Assembly (NCBI GenBank): GCA_017521325.1
Contig: JAFXCV010000058.1
Coordinates: 1 to 64,000 of the forward strand
Length of the DNA: 64,000 bases
Direction: 5' to 3'
Source: Oscillospiraceae bacterium
GTDB taxonomy: Bacteria > Bacillota > Clostridia > Oscillospirales > Ruminococcaceae
The notes beneath the pieces were generated by a model, which searched no databases, was not told the DNA's origin, and saw only the letters and a program-made list of their open reading frames with translations. Below, one piece after another: positions 17,031 through 24,689 of this stretch (its first letter is position 1; each line of letters opens with the position of its first letter). The position numbers and the translations under genes were made by a program.

Positions 17031-18422
17031 ATGCAGGTATTCAACACCCTTACCAACAAGAAGGAAGAATTCAGGACGCTTGAGCCAAACAAGGTGCGCA
17101 TGTATGTGTGCGGCCCGACGGTTTACAATTTCATTCATGTGGGCAATTCACGCCCGATCTGCGTATTTGACGTGTTCCGCAGATTCTTGCAGTATCGTGG
17201 CTATGACGTGACTTTCGTGCAGAATTACACGGATGTCAACGACAAGATCATCAAGCAGGGCGAGAAGGAGGGGATTTCCCCCGAGGCTTGTGCGGAGAAG
17301 TACATTGCCGAATATCAGACGGATGCAAAGGGGCTGAATGTTCTGCCTGCAACGATTCATCCGAAGGTTTCCCTGTATATGGACAAAATCATCGGCTTCA
17401 TCCAGAAGCTCGTGGACAACGGCTATGCGTATGAGGTGCAGGGAGATGTGTACTACAGAACCAGAAAATTCGACGGCTACGGCAAGCTTTCGGGACAGTC
17501 CATCGACGATCTGAATGCCGGTGCGAGAGTGGAGATCAACGACATCAAGGAGGATCCGCTGGACTTTGCACTCTGGAAATCCTGCGGCACGGACGAGCAG
17601 CACTGGGATTCCCCGTGGGGTCCGGGACGTCCGGGCTGGCATATCGAATGCTCCGCTATGGCAAAGGACTGCCTTGGCGACACGATCGACCTGCACTGCG
17701 GCGGTCATGACCTGATCTTCCCCCATCACGAGAATGAAATTGCACAGTCCGAGGCTGCAAACGGTGCGCCGTTTGCGAATTACTGGATGCACAACGGGCA
17801 TATTACGGTGGACAACAAGAAGATGTCCAAATCCGCAGGAAATTTCTTCCTTACCCGTGATGTTGCGGCAAAATACGGCTATGAGGTCATCCGCTATCTG
17901 ATGATTCAGGCGCAGTACAGAGCGCCCATGAACTACAGCGTGGAGCTGCTGGACGCTTGCAAGGCTTCTCTTGACAGACTCTACGAGTGCCGTGATACGG
18001 TGAAGCGTGCGGCAGAAAACGCAAAGAATGGCGAAGTTTCCGCTGCGGCACAGGAAATCTTTGACAAGTACAGAGCGCAGTTTATCGAGGCACTGGAGGA
18101 TGATCTGAACACAGCGGATGCGCTGACAGCGGTATTTGAGCTGGTGCGTGAGCTGAATATCATGGCATCGGATGCCAATACCTCTAAGGAGCAGCTGCTG
18201 GCAGGCTCTGCGGTATTTGAGGAGCTGATTTCCGTTCTGGGACTTCTCTATGAGCGCAAGGAGGAGGAGATTCCGCAGGAGGTGCTCGATCTCGTAGAAC
18301 AGCGTGCGGCTGCAAGAAAGGCAAAGGATTTTGCAGAGGCTGACAGACTCCGTGATGCAATTGCGGCACTGGGCTATTCCGTGCGTGAAACACGTCAGGG
18401 CGTGGAGATCAAGAAAGTCTGA
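17031..18422 (+). CDS. cysS: Cysteinyl-tRNA synthetase
   Basis: Class I synthetase charging tRNA-Cys. 463 residues, normal length. YVCGPTVYNFIHVGNSRP holds the first Zn-binding Cys and the HIGH-type motif (here HVGN). WHIECSAMAKDCLGDTIDLHCGGHDLIFPHHENE carries the remaining zinc ligands. KKMSKSAGN is the KMSKS loop. The C-terminal ARKAKDFAEADRLRDAI is the family anticodon-stem segment. Start at 17031 with GGAGG 8 bases before; two upstream ATGs are rejected. Paired with cysE behind the T-box. Confidence 0.97.
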   Translation: MQVFNTLTNKKEEFRTLEPNKVRMYVCGPTVYNFIHVGNSRPICVFDVFRRFLQYRGYDVTFVQNYTDVNDKIIKQGEKEGISPEACAEKYIAEYQTDAKGLNVLPATIHPKVSLYMDKIIGFIQKLVDNGYAYEVQGDVYYRTRKFDGYGKLSGQSIDDLNAGARVEINDIKEDPLDFALWKSCGTDEQHWDSPWGPGRPGWHIECSAMAKDCLGDTIDLHCGGHDLIFPHHENEIAQSEAANGAPFANYWMHNGHITVDNKKMSKSAGNFFLTRDVAAKYGYEVIRYLMIQAQYRAPMNYSVELLDACKASLDRLYECRDTVKRAAENAKNGEVSAAAQEIFDKYRAQFIEALEDDLNTADALTAVFELVRELNIMASDANTSKEQLLAGSAVFEELISVLGLLYERKEEEIPQEVLDLVEQRAAARKAKDFAEADRLRDAIAALGYSVRETRQGVEIKKV

Positions 18423-18427
18423 GAGCG

Positions 18428-18500
18428 GGTGGAGGGTACGCAGTACCCTCCTAATATAGCCCCTCCCCCGATGGGGGAGGAGTTGGGGTGGGGGCAATTT
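18428..18500. repeat. Family E repeat, copy 2
   Basis: GGGTACGCAGTACCC hairpin followed by GCCCCTCCCCCGATGGGGGA, GGAGTTGGGGTGGGGGCAAT. Just after cysS, so it could end the transcript. Confidence 0.65.
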
Positions 18501-18610
18501 TAGCCTGCTGATCCCCATAAAGGACTTTTTGACAATCCGGGGGAAGTACGCAGCTGCGTGCTTCCCCAAAGAATATGACGGCGCAGAAGCGTCTGAAAGG
18601 TCGGTCGTTT

Positions 18611-19405
18611 ATGTACAAAAAAAGCAAAACTCTCTCCCGTCTGGGAATTTTCCTCGTTCTGACCTCGGTCATCAGCTTTATCGTGTTCTATCTGGTGGTC
18701 ATGCTCTCCAGTCAGGGCTACACCTATGTGGATGTGGAAACGATGGAGCTTGTGCAGACGCAGGAAATCAAAGAGGGTGCGCCGGTTGCAGTGATCGAAA
18801 CTACCTACGGGGAGATCCGTGCGGTGCTGTATCCGGAATATGCCCCGAAAACCGTGGAAAATTTCATTGCCCTTGTCAATGACGGCTACTACGACGATAC
18901 CTATGTGTTTGAGCAGAAAGAGGATGTGTATTTTGCCGCAGGTACGCCGAATGCCGATGGCTCCCTGTCGGGAAACAGAGAAACCAACGAGCTGGTTCCG
19001 CTGGAAACCCACCAGAACCTCTGGCCGTTCAAGGGTGCGCTTTGCGTGATGAATACGACCGTTGACGGCGGATTCTTCGACAGGCTCTTTCAGAATGTGA
19101 AAACCTACACGGGCAGCCGTTTTATGGTGCTGGGCAGCGTGGATTTTTCCGATGAGGAATTCGTCACGCAGTTCCGTGAGGCATCGGGCAGCGAGGAGCT
19201 GGCGGATGCATTTGTGTCAAGGGGCGGTGTGCCGAACTTTGCACAGCAGCTGACGGTGTTCGGGCAGGCATACGAGGGGATCGACGTGATCGAGGAGATC
19301 TGCGCCGCCGAAATTCAGGCGGAAACCAATGTTGCAGGCTATACGCCGCCGGTGAAGGAATGCAAAATTCTGAAGATCACGATGGAAGAATACCATGCAG
19401 AATGA
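18611..19405 (+). CDS. Membrane-anchored cyclophilin-like protein (degenerate)
   Basis: 264 residues with one N-terminal transmembrane helix (LGIFLVLTSVISFIVFYLVVML) and a cyclophilin fold domain outside. VAVIETTYGEIRAVLYPEYAPKTVENFIALVNDGYYDDTYVF matches the start of bacterial PpiA/B proteins and VFGQAYEGIDVIEEI the end. The central active-site block (usual FHRVIxxFMxQGGD and QFF) is replaced by FEQKEDVYFAAGTP and SRFMVLG, so proline-isomerase activity is doubtful. It lies directly upstream of an intact paralogue. A folding or scaffold role at the membrane is inference. Confidence 0.8.
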   Translation: MYKKSKTLSRLGIFLVLTSVISFIVFYLVVMLSSQGYTYVDVETMELVQTQEIKEGAPVAVIETTYGEIRAVLYPEYAPKTVENFIALVNDGYYDDTYVFEQKEDVYFAAGTPNADGSLSGNRETNELVPLETHQNLWPFKGALCVMNTTVDGGFFDRLFQNVKTYTGSRFMVLGSVDFSDEEFVTQFREASGSEELADAFVSRGGVPNFAQQLTVFGQAYEGIDVIEEICAAEIQAETNVAGYTPPVKECKILKITMEEYHAE

Positions 19406-19520
19406 CGAAAAAATGTTTGCAGAATTATGATTTTCGTGTGAATTTCCACAAGGTTTAAGGTTTCCTGCATGAAAAACTCAACAGTTTCGCTAAATACATC
19501 CGAAAAAATGGGATTTTGTC

Positions 19521-19549
19521 TTTACAAATGCAGGAGAATGTTGTATAAT
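19521..19549 (+). promoter_or_regulatory. Promoter of the cyclophilin lipoprotein gene
   Basis: TTTACA (19521-19526), 17 bases, TATAAT (19544-19549). Confidence 0.8.
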
Positions 19550-19633
19550 AATTGGGATAGGTTCTCAAAGGGGTTGTTATGCCCTTTTGGGGATGTGTGT
19601 ATGCAGAAAAATCGGATGCGAGAGAGGAATCGT

Positions 19634-20395
19634 ATGAGATATAGAGTAATGGCAGCGCTTGTCAGTGCGATGATGCTGACGGCAGTAACAGGCTGCAAGA
19701 AGGAAATTGAGATTACGGAAAAGCCCATCCTCAACTACACTGCACCAGCAGAGGGTGAGGAGATCGTGGTGATCCATGTGCGTGATCGTGGCGATGTCAA
19801 GATCAGGCTGTTCCCCGAGCTTCTGCCGGAGGCTTGCGAGAATTTCACGACGCACGCAAAGAACGGCTACTATGACGAGCTGATCTTCCATCGTGTGATC
19901 GAGGGCTTTATGATTCAGGGCGGCGACCCCAAGGGCGACGGCACGGGCGGCGAGAGCTGCTGGGGCGGCAAGTTCAACGGCGGTGTGACCGAGCAGCTCA
20001 TCCATGTTCCGGGTGCGCTTGCGTATGCAAACAGCGCAGGCCCTGCAACGGACGGCAGCCAGTTCTATATTGTAACGGGCGACAAGACGGATGCGGAAAC
20101 GCTGAAGTATTACGAGGAGGTTTATGATCAGGATCCTCGTGTGACGTATGACATCAACTTCACAAAAGAAGCCGAGGAGCTGTACATTCAGAACGGCGGT
20201 GCGCCCCATCTGGACGGCGGCTACACGGTATTCGGTCAGGTCATTGACGGACTTGACATTGTATTTGAAATTTCACAGGTTCCCGTGAACGGCTCAAGCA
20301 AGCCGAAAGAGGCGGTATATATTGACAGCATTACTGTAGAAAGCTATGACGGCAGCACAATCCGCTGGTACAAGAGCGATTACGGTATTCAATAA
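19634..20395 (+). CDS. Peptidyl-prolyl cis-trans isomerase, cyclophilin lipoprotein
   Basis: 253-residue extracytoplasmic foldase. N-terminal lipoprotein signal with lipobox LTAVTGC. The cyclophilin domain is intact: LIFHRVIEGFMIQGGDPKGDGTGG has the catalytic FHRV..FMIQGGD block, GALAYANSAGPATDGSQFYI the second active-site block, and YTVFGQVIDGLDIVFEI the end. An insertion between the last two blocks (about 40 residues, EEVYDQDPRVTYDINFTKE) lengthens it. Start at 19634 with AGAGG; upstream in-frame ATGs lie inside the promoter region. Transcribed from its own promoter. Confidence 0.93.
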   Translation: MRYRVMAALVSAMMLTAVTGCKKEIEITEKPILNYTAPAEGEEIVVIHVRDRGDVKIRLFPELLPEACENFTTHAKNGYYDELIFHRVIEGFMIQGGDPKGDGTGGESCWGGKFNGGVTEQLIHVPGALAYANSAGPATDGSQFYIVTGDKTDAETLKYYEEVYDQDPRVTYDINFTKEAEELYIQNGGAPHLDGGYTVFGQVIDGLDIVFEISQVPVNGSSKPKEAVYIDSITVESYDGSTIRWYKSDYGIQ

Positions 20396-20437
20396 ATGGC
20401 AGCAGAGATAGAAGGCTGCGACTAAGGAGAGAATAAC

Positions 20438-21721
20438 GTGGATAAATTTGTAATACGGGGCGGCAATCGTCTGATGGGAGAAATCCAGGTCAGCGGTGCA
20501 AAGAATGCCGCAGTTGCGCTCATTCCGGCAGTTCTGCTGTGCGATGAGCCGTGCGTCATTGAGAATGTTCCGGATATCAGTGACGTATCCATCTGTCTGC
20601 GCATCCTGTACGAGCTGGGCGCAGAGGTGGAGATGCTCAAGAGCGACACCTACCGCATTTCCTGCAAGGGTGTCAGAAGCTTCAGTGTTCCCTATGAGAG
20701 CGCAAAGCAGATGCGTGCATCCTATTATTTTCTGGGTGCGCTGCTGGGAAGAACGGGAAGAGCGAGAGTTTCGATGCCGGGCGGATGTCCGCTGGGCGAC
20801 AGACCGATCGACCAGCATCTCAAGGCGTTCAATGCACTGGGGGCAAATTCCTGCAACGATCACGGCATGATCGACCTGCATGCGGACAAGCTGCGTGGCG
20901 GTCAGATCTACTTTGACGTGGTTACGGTGGGTGCAACGATGAATGCAATGCTCGCTGCGGTCAAGACAGAGGGGCTGACAATTATTGAAAATGCGGCAAA
21001 GGAGCCGCATATCGTAGATCTTGCGAATTTCCTTAATTCCATGGGTGCGGATATCCGAGGTGCCGGCACGGATGTGATCAAGGTGCGTGGTGTTTCGTAT
21101 CTGCATGGAACGACCTATTCGGTGATTCCCGATCAGATCGAGGCAGGCACTTTCATGGTGGCTGCTGCGGCAACGGGGGGCGACGTGCTGGTAAAGGGCG
21201 TGATCCCGAAGCATCTGGAGCCGATCACAAAGAAAATGCGCAAAATCGGCGTAAACATTGACGAATACGATGACGCTGTGCGTGTCTGGGTGGAAGGCCC
21301 TCTGGTGAAGGCAAGCATCAAGACACAGCCGCATCCGGGCTTCCCGACGGACATGCAGCCGCAGATGGCAACGCTCCTGACGCTTGCGGAGGGAACGAGC
21401 ATCGTGACGGAGGGCGTCTGGGAACAGAGATTCCGTTATGTGGACGAGCTGCGCCGCATGGGTGCGGACATTGCGGTCAATGACAAGGTGGCGATTATTA
21501 CCGGCACGGGCAAGCTGATGGGTGCGCCTGTGAAGGCATGCGATCTGCGTGCAGGTGCGGCACTGATCATTGCAGGTCTTGCGGCACATGGCGTGACGGA
21601 GATCGAGGATATCCACCACATTGAGCGTGGCTACGGCAATATTGAAACCAAGCTGCGTGGCATTGGCGGCGATATCTGCAAGGTATCCACACCGCCCACG
21701 GCGATGAAGAAGGCGTTATAA
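20438..21721 (+). CDS. murA: UDP-N-acetylglucosamine 1-carboxyvinyltransferase
   Basis: First committed enzyme of peptidoglycan synthesis: transfers enolpyruvate from PEP to UDP-GlcNAc. 427 residues, standard length. N-terminal GGNRLMGEIQVSGAKNAAVAL contains the conserved Lys-Asn pair. The active-site loop MPGGCPLGDRPID carries Cys117, the fosfomycin target. Late blocks TDMQPQMATLLTLAEG and RAGAALIIAGLAA are typical. GTG start with GGAGAG upstream. Firmicutes often have two murA copies; which one this is cannot be told here. Confidence 0.97.
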   Translation: MDKFVIRGGNRLMGEIQVSGAKNAAVALIPAVLLCDEPCVIENVPDISDVSICLRILYELGAEVEMLKSDTYRISCKGVRSFSVPYESAKQMRASYYFLGALLGRTGRARVSMPGGCPLGDRPIDQHLKAFNALGANSCNDHGMIDLHADKLRGGQIYFDVVTVGATMNAMLAAVKTEGLTIIENAAKEPHIVDLANFLNSMGADIRGAGTDVIKVRGVSYLHGTTYSVIPDQIEAGTFMVAAAATGGDVLVKGVIPKHLEPITKKMRKIGVNIDEYDDAVRVWVEGPLVKASIKTQPHPGFPTDMQPQMATLLTLAEGTSIVTEGVWEQRFRYVDELRRMGADIAVNDKVAIITGTGKLMGAPVKACDLRAGAALIIAGLAAHGVTEIEDIHHIERGYGNIETKLRGIGGDICKVSTPPTAMKKAL

Positions 21722-21729
21722 TTGGGTGA

Positions 21730-21765
21730 CAGAAAGCCTGCCTGCGGATGCGGGCGGGCTTTTGG
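21730..21765 (+). terminator. Terminator after murA
   Basis: AAAGCCTGCCTGC, GGAT loop, GCGGGCGGGCTTTT; G-U pairs in the stem. Confidence 0.75.
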
Positions 21766-21778
21766 TATATGAACTTTG

Positions 21779-22000
21779 TTTCCGCTGAAGCGGAAAGGGA
21801 AGCAAAGCAATACGGCAGGGTAGGGGCGGCTCTCTATCGCAGAGCACGCCCCTCTTTCAAAAACAGTCCGCCGGACTGTTTTTGAAATTCACCCCCGTGC
21901 AGAGCTCACGTTGTAATATTTCGCTCACTTTGTGAGCGCCAAGGGGCGCCGCCCCTTGACCCCGCAAGCCTTTTGAAAAAGGCTTGTGCGAAAACTTTTC
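21779..22000 (+). repeat. Family C multi-hairpin repeat, copy 1
   Basis: A ~222-base element that recurs nearly unchanged at 48326-48554. Order: TTTCCGCTGAAGCGGAAA palindrome; AATACGGCAGGGTAGGGGCG, CTCTCTATCGCAGAG, CACGCCCC; CAAAAACAGTCC(G/A)CCGGACTGTTTTTG; ATTCACCCCCGTGCAGAGCT; TTTCGCTCAC..GTGAGCG; GGGGCGCCGCCCCTTGACCC; AGCCTTTTGAAAAAGGCT; GCGAAAACTTTT. Five or six self-pairing segments and no open frame of note. Confidence 0.9.
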
Positions 22001-22027
22001 AGACTGCTCCGCTTTGGGAGGGATGGT

Positions 22028-22813
22028 ATGGCTAAATTTTACCCATTGTTCAGTTCCAGCAGCGCAAATGCGTCCTATGTGGGCGGCAGAAATGCCGGAA
22101 TTCTCGTGGATGCAGGCGCAAGCTGCAAGAAAATTCTGGAGGCACTCGACAGAAACGGACTGCAAAAACAGTGCGTGCAGGGCATTTTCATCACGCACAC
22201 GCATTCCGACCACATCAAGGGGCTGCGGGTGCTGGCAGGAAAGCTGGGCGTTCCGGTGTATGCAACGCAAAGCAGCCTTGAAACGCTGGAGCAGGGCGGA
22301 CACATTCCGGCAGGCATCAGGACGATTCCTGTGGATACGGGGGCGATTTGCTGCGGTGACTGCGAAATTACGGCATTCCCGACGATGCATGATGCAAAGG
22401 GGAGCTGCGGCTACAGGATACATACGGCGGACGACCGATTCTGTGCGGCATGCACGGATCTGGGGGTGGTGACCCCCGAGGTGCGTGAGGCGCTGCAGGG
22501 CTGCGAGATGGTGCTGCTCGAATCGAACTATGATCCCACGATGCTGCGCAACGGCCCGTATCCTCCGGAGCTGAAACGCAGAATTGCGTCGGAATACGGG
22601 CATTTATCGAACGAGGAGAGTGCGTCCCTTGCGGAATTTCTGGTGCGCAGCGGCACGACGAGGATTCTGCTCGGGCATTTAAGCCCCCACAACAACACGC
22701 CGCAGAGGGCGGCACAGGCGGCTGCCGAGGGGCTGCGTGAATTTACGAACGGTCTGGATTATCTGCTGGGCATTGCGCCCGTGGAAACACAGGGAGGAGC
22801 AGTGATTTTCTGA
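22028..22813 (+). CDS. YycJ/WalJ-type metallo-beta-lactamase-fold hydrolase
   Basis: 261 residues. N-terminal LFSSSSANASYVGGRNAGILVDAGAS is the YycJ (WalJ) pattern, a putative 5'-3' DNA exonuclease family. The metal motif THTHSDHIKGL is HxHxDH; further ligands are likely in FPTMHDAKGS, CTDLGVV and LGHLSPHNN. The start at 22028 has GGGAGGG. Its stop overlaps the rlmH start by one base (TGATG), a coupling often seen in Firmicutes where these genes are neighbours. The family is linked to cell-wall/DNA coordination, but the substrate is unproven here. Confidence 0.9.
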   Translation: MAKFYPLFSSSSANASYVGGRNAGILVDAGASCKKILEALDRNGLQKQCVQGIFITHTHSDHIKGLRVLAGKLGVPVYATQSSLETLEQGGHIPAGIRTIPVDTGAICCGDCEITAFPTMHDAKGSCGYRIHTADDRFCAACTDLGVVTPEVREALQGCEMVLLESNYDPTMLRNGPYPPELKRRIASEYGHLSNEESASLAEFLVRSGTTRILLGHLSPHNNTPQRAAQAAAEGLREFTNGLDYLLGIAPVETQGGAVIF

Positions 22814-23286
22814 TGCTGGTACAGCTTCTGACGGTTGGCAAGCAGAAGGAGCCGCATCTGACGGCGGCGCAGGAGGTTTATCAGAAACGACTGACGCCCT
22901 TCTGCAAATTTCAGTTTACACAGCTGCCTGCCGTGCGGCTTTCCGACAAGCCGTCGGAAAAGGAAATTGCGGCTGCACTTGAGCAGGAGGCAGCGGCGAT
23001 CCGCAAGGCAAGCCGTGGCGTGATGATTGCCATGTGCATTGAGGGAAAGCAGATGGGGAGCGAAGCCTTTGCAAGGCTCCTGACGGAGGAGATCCCGATG
23101 CGTGAAAGTGCGGTGACATTTGTGATCGGCAGCTCCTTCGGGCTTGCGGAGAGTATCAAAAAAGAAGCGTACAGGCGGCTTTCGATGTCGGAGATGACAT
23201 TTCCGCATGCGCTGGCATCGGTGATGCTCATGGAGCAGGTTTACAGGGCATATCAGATCGACAGGAATACGGGGTATCATAAGTAA
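22813..23286 (+). CDS. rlmH: 23S rRNA pseudouridine-1915 N3-methyltransferase
   Basis: SPOUT-class enzyme that methylates the pseudouridine at position 1915 in helix 69 of 23S rRNA. 157 residues, the family length. The knot region is clear: FVIGSSFGLAESIKKEA (SAM loop) and LSMSEMTFPHALASVMLMEQVYRAYQI, ending in the conserved NTGYHK tail. The family core IGGSxG is IGSSFG here. Translationally coupled to the upstream hydrolase gene. Confidence 0.96.
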   Translation: MLVQLLTVGKQKEPHLTAAQEVYQKRLTPFCKFQFTQLPAVRLSDKPSEKEIAAALEQEAAAIRKASRGVMIAMCIEGKQMGSEAFARLLTEEIPMRESAVTFVIGSSFGLAESIKKEAYRRLSMSEMTFPHALASVMLMEQVYRAYQIDRNTGYHK

Positions 23287-23340
23287 TCGGCGGAGAGCCT
23301 CCGCCGGCGATTTTCCGGTTCGGGTTTGCCTTTGCATCCC

Positions 23341-23390
23341 CAACCGCAATGCACCTTTGCCTTTGGCAAGCGGTGCAAAGCTGGTTTCAA
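23341..23390 (-). repeat. Family F repeat, copy 1
   Basis: On the minus strand CAGCTTTGCACCGCTTGCC, AAAGGCAAAGGTGCATTGCG, GTTG. A close relative in plus orientation is at 44653-44702. Inner palindrome around TTTGCC/GGCAAA. Confidence 0.6.
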
Positions 23391-23454
23391 TCAATTGACC
23401 GCCGCCGAAGGCGGCTTGCGTGCAGTTTAAAAGAACGATCAGGAGGAAATTTTC

Positions 23455-24084
23455 ATGGCAAAAGCAATGACGCTGACGTATGAAGCAGGCGAAAATTTAT
23501 ATGTGAATGTGACCAACCGCTGTCCTTGCAGATGCACGTTCTGCATCCGCAACAACGGCGACGGTGCCTACGGTTCGGATCCGCTGTGGCTGGAGCATGA
23601 GCCGGATATGGAGGAAATGCAGGCGGATTTTGCAAAGCGTGATCTGTCGAAGTACAAAAGTATCGTATTCTGCGGCTACGGCGAGCCGCTGATGCGGCTG
23701 GAATTTGTCTGCAAGCTTGCAAAATACCTACGTGAAATCAAGCCCGATGTCAATCTGCGGCTGAACACGAACGGCCTTGCGGATCTGTACAATGCGAGCG
23801 AAGCAAACGGCACGGCGGCACAGCAGGTGGCGGCGGTATTTGACAAGGTATCCATCAGTCTTAACGGCGGCAATGCGGAGGTTTACAACCGTGTGACAAG
23901 ACCGCAGGGCGGTGGGGATGCGCCGTATGAAACGATGCTGCACTTTGCGAAAACCTGCAAGGAACTGGGAATGGACGTGCTGTTCACGGTGGTGGATGTG
24001 ATTTCCCCCGAGGAAATTGCACAGGCGCAGGAAACTGCGGATTCTCTGGGAATCACGCTGGATGTGAGGGAGTATATTCATTGA
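23455..24084 (+). CDS. Radical SAM protein, TatD-associated type
   Basis: 209 residues. NVTNRCPCRCTFCIRNNGDG holds the CxxxCxxC iron-sulphur motif (Cys23, Cys27, Cys30) of radical SAM enzymes. VFCGYGEPLMRLE is the GGE-like SAM-binding segment, LRLNTNGLADL and VSISLNGGNAEVYN complete the half-barrel. The pattern matches the small radical SAM family usually found next to or fused with TatD-type hydrolases; no tatD gene is beside it here. Reaction unknown. GGAGG precedes the start. Confidence 0.88.
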   Translation: MAKAMTLTYEAGENLYVNVTNRCPCRCTFCIRNNGDGAYGSDPLWLEHEPDMEEMQADFAKRDLSKYKSIVFCGYGEPLMRLEFVCKLAKYLREIKPDVNLRLNTNGLADLYNASEANGTAAQQVAAVFDKVSISLNGGNAEVYNRVTRPQGGGDAPYETMLHFAKTCKELGMDVLFTVVDVISPEEIAQAQETADSLGITLDVREYIH

Positions 24085-24087
24085 GAT

Positions 24088-24117
24088 AAGAAGCACCGCT
24101 TTGGCGGTGCTTTTTTT
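24088..24117 (+). terminator. Terminator after the radical SAM gene
   Basis: AGCACCGC, TTTG loop, GCGGTGCT, then TTTTTT. Confidence 0.85.
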
Positions 24118-24129
24118 GAAATCATTTCT

Positions 24130-24161
24130 AAAAGGCTGCACGCAAACGTGCAGCCTTTTTC
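24130..24161 (+). terminator. Second hairpin terminator
   Basis: AAAGGCTGCAC, GCAAAC, GTGCAGCCTTTTT. Nearly identical to 24316-24351; the two flank a family E repeat. Confidence 0.75.
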
Positions 24162-24185
24162 AGTCTGTCAAAAAAGTGTTATTAC

Positions 24186-24290
24186 GGTTAAATTTGCCCC
24201 TCCCCCGCCCTCCTGCGGAGTACTTTTGGGCTATATACCGGGGGTAGTAGGGTGACTCCTCACGGGGGGGAGATGTCACGCAGTGACTGG
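24186..24290. repeat. Family E repeat, copy 3 (diverged)
   Basis: TTAAATTTGCCCCTCCCCCG, CCCTCCTGCGGAGTAC, then GGGGGTAGTAGGGTGACTCC and a GTCACGCAGTGAC hairpin. Flanked on both sides by the twin terminators at 24130-24161 and 24316-24351. Confidence 0.5.
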
Positions 24291-24315
24291 ACGGGACTTT
24301 TTTCGACAAGCTGTG

Positions 24316-24351
24316 AAAGGTTGCACGCAAACGTGCAACCTTTCTTTTTTT
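24316..24351 (+). terminator. Twin terminator upstream of the phage-derived block
   Basis: AAAGGTTGCAC, GCAAAC, GTGCAACCTTTCTTTTTTT. It would insulate the phage-derived genes from upstream transcription. Confidence 0.8.
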
Positions 24352-24380
24352 ACGCCCTTGTCTGAAGGGAGGTGCAAAGC

Positions 24381-24689
24381 ATGGCGAGGAAGAAAACGGA
24401 TACGGAGCTGGTTTACGACGGGCTTCGCAGGCTTGCCTTCGGGGAGGTCAACGACGCTGTGCGGCTTGCGTTCTGCGATGAGATGCCGTCGGCGGAAACG
24501 CTTGCAGGAATGAACCTGTTCCTTGTTTCCGAAATCAAGAGGGACAAGGGCGGCGGCGTGGAGGTGCGGTTCTTCGACAGGCTCAAGGCGATCGAAAAGC
24601 TGTATGACTACGCCCACGCAGGAGAAAACGGTGCCGCGGCGGCAAGCCTGCTTGAGGCACTGACGGGGGCGCAGACGCATGAACTTTAG
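24381..24689 (+). CDS. Probable terminase small subunit
   Basis: 102 residues. First gene of the phage-derived block and immediately before the large terminase, the usual place of a small subunit. Central VEVRFFDRLKAIEKLYDYA resembles the KLKALELLGKHL helix found in many small terminases, and the acidic N-terminal half could bind DNA only weakly. GGGAGG lies 8 bases before the ATG at 24381. Assignment rests on position and this motif; a typical N-terminal helix-turn-helix is not obvious. Confidence 0.6.
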   Translation: MARKKTDTELVYDGLRRLAFGEVNDAVRLAFCDEMPSAETLAGMNLFLVSEIKRDKGGGVEVRFFDRLKAIEKLYDYAHAGENGAAAASLLEALTGAQTHEL

